NCBI GenBank assembly: GCA_003562555.1 | Contig: PWUO01000148.1 | Span: 1-9,262, forward strand | DNA: 9,262 bases | Direction: 5' to 3' | From: Dehalococcoidia bacterium | GTDB taxonomy: Bacteria; Chloroflexota; Dehalococcoidia; GIF9; AB-539-J10 | Shown: piece after piece, positions 6,194-9,262 of the stretch | Layout of the letters: every line of letters begins with the position of its first letter | How positions within the stretch are numbered: position 1 is the stretch's first letter | Made by a program: the position numbers and the translations under genes | Notes under the pieces: model-generated | The model's input: only the letters and a program-made list of their open reading frames with translations | Told to the model about the DNA's origin: nothing | The model's database searches: none

Positions 6194-7492
6194 ATGACTA
6201 CACGGAAACGGATATTCGGGTCGGAGCGCGAGATGCAGGAGTGCTGGTCCCGTTGTGCAGGACACCGGATGGTCACCACGGATGGCACGAGTGTCCTGGT
6301 CGTGTATCCGGGTATACGCGCGGATTCACGTGGACCCGACTACAAGGATGCAGTGCTGTCAGTCGATTCTGGCGTGGCCGTGCGGGGCGATGTCGAGCTG
6401 CACCTGGACAGTGGTGACTGGTCTCGACACGGCCATGACGCGGATCCTTCGTATGATGATGTGATACTGCACGTGGTAGGCAGGAACACAGCAGAGCCGG
6501 GTTCGGCGTCTACACGAAAGAGGCGCATACCGGTCGCTATCCTCTCCGGTCCCGTCGTGCTGCCGGGATTTGCCACGCTGCCGTGCTCGTCCCTCTCTGA
6601 TGATGAGGCCACCCTGTACCGCAAGCTGGGCCGTGCCGGAGTGGTTCGGCTGCTTACACGCGCGCGAACGATTGCCCGACGATGTGCCAGCGAAGCGCCC
6701 CGGCAGACGATGGCGCATCGTTTCTCCCGGGCACTCGGCTATTCAGCGAATGGTGGAATGGGCGAAACACTCGGGCTGCGGCTGTCCGAACCTCAGCTGA
6801 ATGGCAGGCTGTTGCGCTGCGCTGAGGAGGAGCGCAGGTCCATCGTACTCGGTGTCGCCGGGCTCCTTCCATCTCAGCGGCGTCGCGCCGGATTGCGTGT
6901 GGCTGCCGACGCGCCAGAGTGCGAGGCGCACTGGCGCAGCGTCGAATCTGAAGTATGCGCACTCGATCCCCTCGGGTGGCGGCTGCGCGGGTTGTATCCG
7001 AACAACTCTCCTGTGCGACGGATGGCGGCACTCGCCGACCTCTGGCCGCATATGGATGAACTGGCGGAGACCACTGTCGATGTGGTCCTCCGTCTTGCAC
7101 ACCAACCCCGTCTTTGTGCTCGGGATCTCGAAGATGGGGTCCGTTGGCACGGCTCTGACTACTGGAGAATCCATTCTGACTTCGGAATCGCTACGCGCGA
7201 GTCCGATGTGATCGGAGCCGGGAAGGCGCGGGAAGTGGTGGTCAACGCACTGCTCCCGTACGTCGCCGCTATTGCGATGTGCCGCCGGGATCCTTCGCTG
7301 CTGCGATCAGTGGTTCGGTTGTACACGTCGTATCCCGCCGCGCACGTTCATGCCGTGACGGGACACATGTGGCGCCAGTTAGGGGCGCGGCGCACGAATG
7401 CCACAGCGGACGTAGAGCAAGGTCTGGTGCACCTGTTCACCGCGTACTGCCGGCACGGACGTTGCAGGCAGTGTCCGCTTGTGAATTCCTGA
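6194..7492 (+). CDS. DUF2851 family protein, function unknown
   Basis: A 432-residue soluble protein that I recognise as DUF2851, found mainly in Chloroflexota and Bacteroidota to my knowledge. Family landmarks: a start region MQECWSR; YPGIRADSRGPDYKDAVL (38-55, Asp49); GDVELHLDSGDWSRHGHD (65-82, with Glu68, His70, Asp75, His79, His81); and YDDVILHVV (87-95). The middle region has LRGLYPNNSPVRRMAALA (264-281), and the C-terminus ends YCRHGRCRQCPL with Cys419, Cys424 and Cys427. The acidic/histidine core and the Cys cluster suggest metal binding. A PD-(D/E)xK-like nuclease is possible, with His in place of Lys, but this is inference. No good Shine-Dalgarno site precedes the ATG. An in-frame ATG at 6149 would overlap the XRE gene and is less likely. 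It is cotranscribed with the XRE regulator. Confidence 0.85.
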   Translation: MTTRKRIFGSEREMQECWSRCAGHRMVTTDGTSVLVVYPGIRADSRGPDYKDAVLSVDSGVAVRGDVELHLDSGDWSRHGHDADPSYDDVILHVVGRNTAEPGSASTRKRRIPVAILSGPVVLPGFATLPCSSLSDDEATLYRKLGRAGVVRLLTRARTIARRCASEAPRQTMAHRFSRALGYSANGGMGETLGLRLSEPQLNGRLLRCAEEERRSIVLGVAGLLPSQRRRAGLRVAADAPECEAHWRSVESEVCALDPLGWRLRGLYPNNSPVRRMAALADLWPHMDELAETTVDVVLRLAHQPRLCARDLEDGVRWHGSDYWRIHSDFGIATRESDVIGAGKAREVVVNALLPYVAAIAMCRRDPSLLRSVVRLYTSYPAAHVHAVTGHMWRQLGARRTNATADVEQGLVHLFTAYCRHGRCRQCPLVNS

Positions 7493-7569
7493 CATGTTGA
7501 TGAGTCACGGGCCACGGCGAGGGTCGAAGATGTGGTGGTTCTTGTTCGTGAGTTCTTCACCGAAACTGA

Positions 7570-7598
7570 GTGACATCAGTCGTGCGCGGTGCTAGACT
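7570..7598 (+). promoter_or_regulatory. Promoter of the CBS-domain gene
   Basis: GTGACA (7570-7575, 5/6 to TTGACA), a 17-bp spacer, then TAGACT (7593-7598) with an extended TG at 7590-7591 one base before it. The predicted start is near 7605, giving a leader of about 42 nt. The -10 hexamer is identical to that of pyk. Confidence 0.65.
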
Positions 7599-7646
7599 TC
7601 AACTGGCGGATACTGCCGCATATGTGGGTGCGCCAGGAGAGGGGAA

Positions 7647-8114
7647 ATGGGAGAGATCGAACTCGGAAATGTGCATGTAGCTGATGTGATGAATCCGGAT
7701 CCACCGGTGGTGGAGAAGACGGCCGGTGTCTGCAAGGTCGCGCGGTTGTTGCGCCGGCACAGCCATGTGTGGGTCGTGCAGGATAAGGACAGCCGCAAAG
7801 TGCTGGGCGTCGTCACCGAGCGTGACTTCCTCGACCTGCTCAATCCGTTGCCTGACCTGATGTACACCACCGGCATGTTCCGAACCAGGTCTCTCTATCA
7901 CGGCGAGATGTCCTCTGTGGAGGAGTTTATGACCAGTCCTGCCTTTACGTGCCGGTCTGATGATACGGTCGCGGACGCGCTCGAGGAACTCTGGCTTAAG
8001 CGTATACGGCACCTCGCTGTCGTGAAGGATGGGTGCCTCGTCGGTGAACTTTCGATGAAGGGCATTATCGCCGCGTACTACATCACAAGTTGTAGCATGA
8101 TGAATGGTGCGTAG
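7647..8114 (+). CDS. Two-CBS-domain protein
   Basis: A 155-residue protein made of a tandem CBS pair (Bateman module), which typically binds adenine nucleotides or related ligands to regulate a partner. CBS1 spans about 11-65 (VADVMNPDPPVV to GVVTERDFLDLL) and keeps the GxxTxxD motif (Gly54, Thr57, Asp60). CBS2 spans about 92-146 (VEEFMTSPAFTCRSDDTVAD to GELSMKGII). Its matching motif has Ser136 but Gly139 where the ribose-contacting Asp is expected, so this site may be weak or altered. A linker of about 25 residues separates them. AGGAGAGGGG at 7635-7644 is a good Shine-Dalgarno site. It lies 96 bp before an antiporter gene on the same strand, which makes it a candidate regulator of that transporter (inference). 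Confidence 0.92.
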   Translation: MGEIELGNVHVADVMNPDPPVVEKTAGVCKVARLLRRHSHVWVVQDKDSRKVLGVVTERDFLDLLNPLPDLMYTTGMFRTRSLYHGEMSSVEEFMTSPAFTCRSDDTVADALEELWLKRIRHLAVVKDGCLVGELSMKGIIAAYYITSCSMMNGA

Positions 8115-8210
8115 TAAGGCTGTTTTCGTGTCCGTAGGCGCAGAGGAATGCCGGTTCCAGGATGCGTGTATCGCGGTGAATAGCTCGTCTCTAGCGTTTC
8201 TGTCTTACAT

Positions 8211-9262
8211 ATGAGTGTGCTGGTCGCCCTCGGCCTCGTGTTGCTCCTCGGACTGTCTGGGGGAGTGGTCGCGCGCAAACTGGGTCTGCCGAGCATCACG
8301 GGATACGTCGTAATCGGTCTTCTCCTTGGCCCCACCGTCACCGGCGTAATCAGTTACGAGATGGTTCTGGCGCTGGGTCCGGTGGTGGATATCGCCCTCG
8401 GAGCGATTGCGTACCTTATCGGAGTCAGTCTTCACACCAGTACGTTGCGCTCGCTGGGCCGCAGCATTTCGTGGATCACGTTGCTGCAGGTCTTCGGGGG
8501 CTTTCTTGCCGTGGTGGCAGGGCTGATGCTCGTGATTGCACGCGTGATGCCCGGATACTCACTGCTGCAGGAATATCTGCCGTTTGCGTTGCTCATGGGC
8601 GCGATATCGGCTGCCACGGCGCCTGCCGCCGTGCTCGCCATCATACGTGAGTTAAGGGCGAAAGGGCCGATGACCACCACGCTTCTTGCGGTGGTGGCCC
8701 TGGATGACGCAATAGCTGTAGTCCTGTTCGCGGTGATGATGGTTGCTTCTGCAGTACTCGCGGGCATAGCCATCGATGGCTCTCCGTTGCTTATAGTGAT
8801 AGACCCCTTCGTGCACCTTGCCGGCGCCGTGCTGCTGGGTGTCGGTGCGGCCGGCGGCACGCTCCTCCTTGCCAGGTTTGTGCGTTCACGAGAGGTGACG
8901 CTGGTGCTGGTGCTGGGCGCGGTAGTGCTGAGTTACGGGCTGGCCGAGGCCTTCAGCATGTCTGGAATCATGGCATGCATGAGCCTTGGGTTCGTCATCG
9001 GCAACAGGCGCCGCGCCGGCGACCTGGTTCTCGCCGTGGACGATGTGCAGGCGGTGCTGTTCACGATGTTCTTCGTCGTTTCCGGTTTCCACTTTGACGC
9101 GGCTGCGATCTCTGTCGCTGGTCCTCTCGCTGTGGTCGTGGTAGTTGTACGTTGTCTCGGCAAGTACTTCGGGGCACGTCTTGGCGCGTGGATAGGCAGG
9201 GCGCCGCCTGGTGTCGGTGAGAACGTGGGGCTTGCCCTGATGCCCCAGGCGGGCGTGTCCCT
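8211..9262 (+). CDS. Cation:proton antiporter (CPA superfamily), N-terminal part, runs off right edge
   Basis: Translation from the ATG at 8211 gives 350 codons of very hydrophobic protein with about ten membrane segments, and the window ends inside it. It exchanges Na+ or K+ for H+ across the cytoplasmic membrane. Family marks: GLPSITGYVVIGLLLGP (25-41), the TM4 unwound stretch AATAPAA (134-140), the ion-binding pair ALDD (Asp165-Asp166), a basic TM10-like RCLGKYFG (314-321) with Lys318, and GLALMPQAGVS at the visible end. The acidic pair marks an electrogenic-type CPA2 exchanger, but the class is not certain. A stop at 8181 bounds the frame and no other start lies between it and 8211. No Shine-Dalgarno site is present. 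It lies 96 bp after the CBS gene on the same strand. Confidence 0.93.
   Translation, partial: MSVLVALGLVLLLGLSGGVVARKLGLPSITGYVVIGLLLGPTVTGVISYEMVLALGPVVDIALGAIAYLIGVSLHTSTLRSLGRSISWITLLQVFGGFLAVVAGLMLVIARVMPGYSLLQEYLPFALLMGAISAATAPAAVLAIIRELRAKGPMTTTLLAVVALDDAIAVVLFAVMMVASAVLAGIAIDGSPLLIVIDPFVHLAGAVLLGVGAAGGTLLLARFVRSREVTLVLVLGAVVLSYGLAEAFSMSGIMACMSLGFVIGNRRRAGDLVLAVDDVQAVLFTMFFVVSGFHFDAAAISVAGPLAVVVVVVRCLGKYFGARLGAWIGRAPPGVGENVGLALMPQAGVS

Overview
The window reads as a mid-to-high-GC bacterial chromosome and is mostly ordinary core genome. I infer a member of the Chloroflexota, most likely a Dehalococcoidia-type lineage. The grounds are the two-gene pair of a small XRE-type DNA-binding protein and a DUF2851 protein, the style of the M16 peptidase and the PHP protein, and a mixture of genes with strong Shine-Dalgarno sites and genes with none. 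This placement rests on recalled family patterns, not on a database search.

Layout. Left end, minus strand: the first 89 codons of a PHP-domain phosphoesterase (running off the window), behind its own extended -10 promoter and a roughly 240-nt leader. Next, also minus strand, is pyruvate kinase (pyk) with a clear promoter. A roughly 470-bp intergenic stretch without a credible gene separates pyk from a divergent, apparently leaderless M16 zinc peptidase on the plus strand. The peptidase converges on groEL, and a GC-rich hairpin terminator lies between them. groES-groEL form a minus-strand operon whose promoter carries an 18-bp perfect palindrome just after the predicted transcription start. 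The palindrome has the flavour of CIRCE but lacks the 9-bp spacer. Divergently from groES, on the plus strand, runs the XRE regulator-DUF2851 pair, then a two-CBS-domain protein with its own promoter, then a membrane cation:proton antiporter that is cut by the right edge.

How the parts fit. pyk and groESL are housekeeping genes. The M16 peptidase is probably a protein-processing or quality-control enzyme. The CBS protein and the antiporter are adjacent and co-directional, which fits nucleotide-sensing control of ion exchange (inference). The part with least known function is the XRE-DUF2851 pair. DUF2851 carries a conserved Asp/Glu/His-rich N-terminal core and a C-terminal Cys cluster that could suggest a metal-dependent enzyme, perhaps nuclease-like. 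I see no CRISPR array, insertion sequence, tRNA or rRNA.
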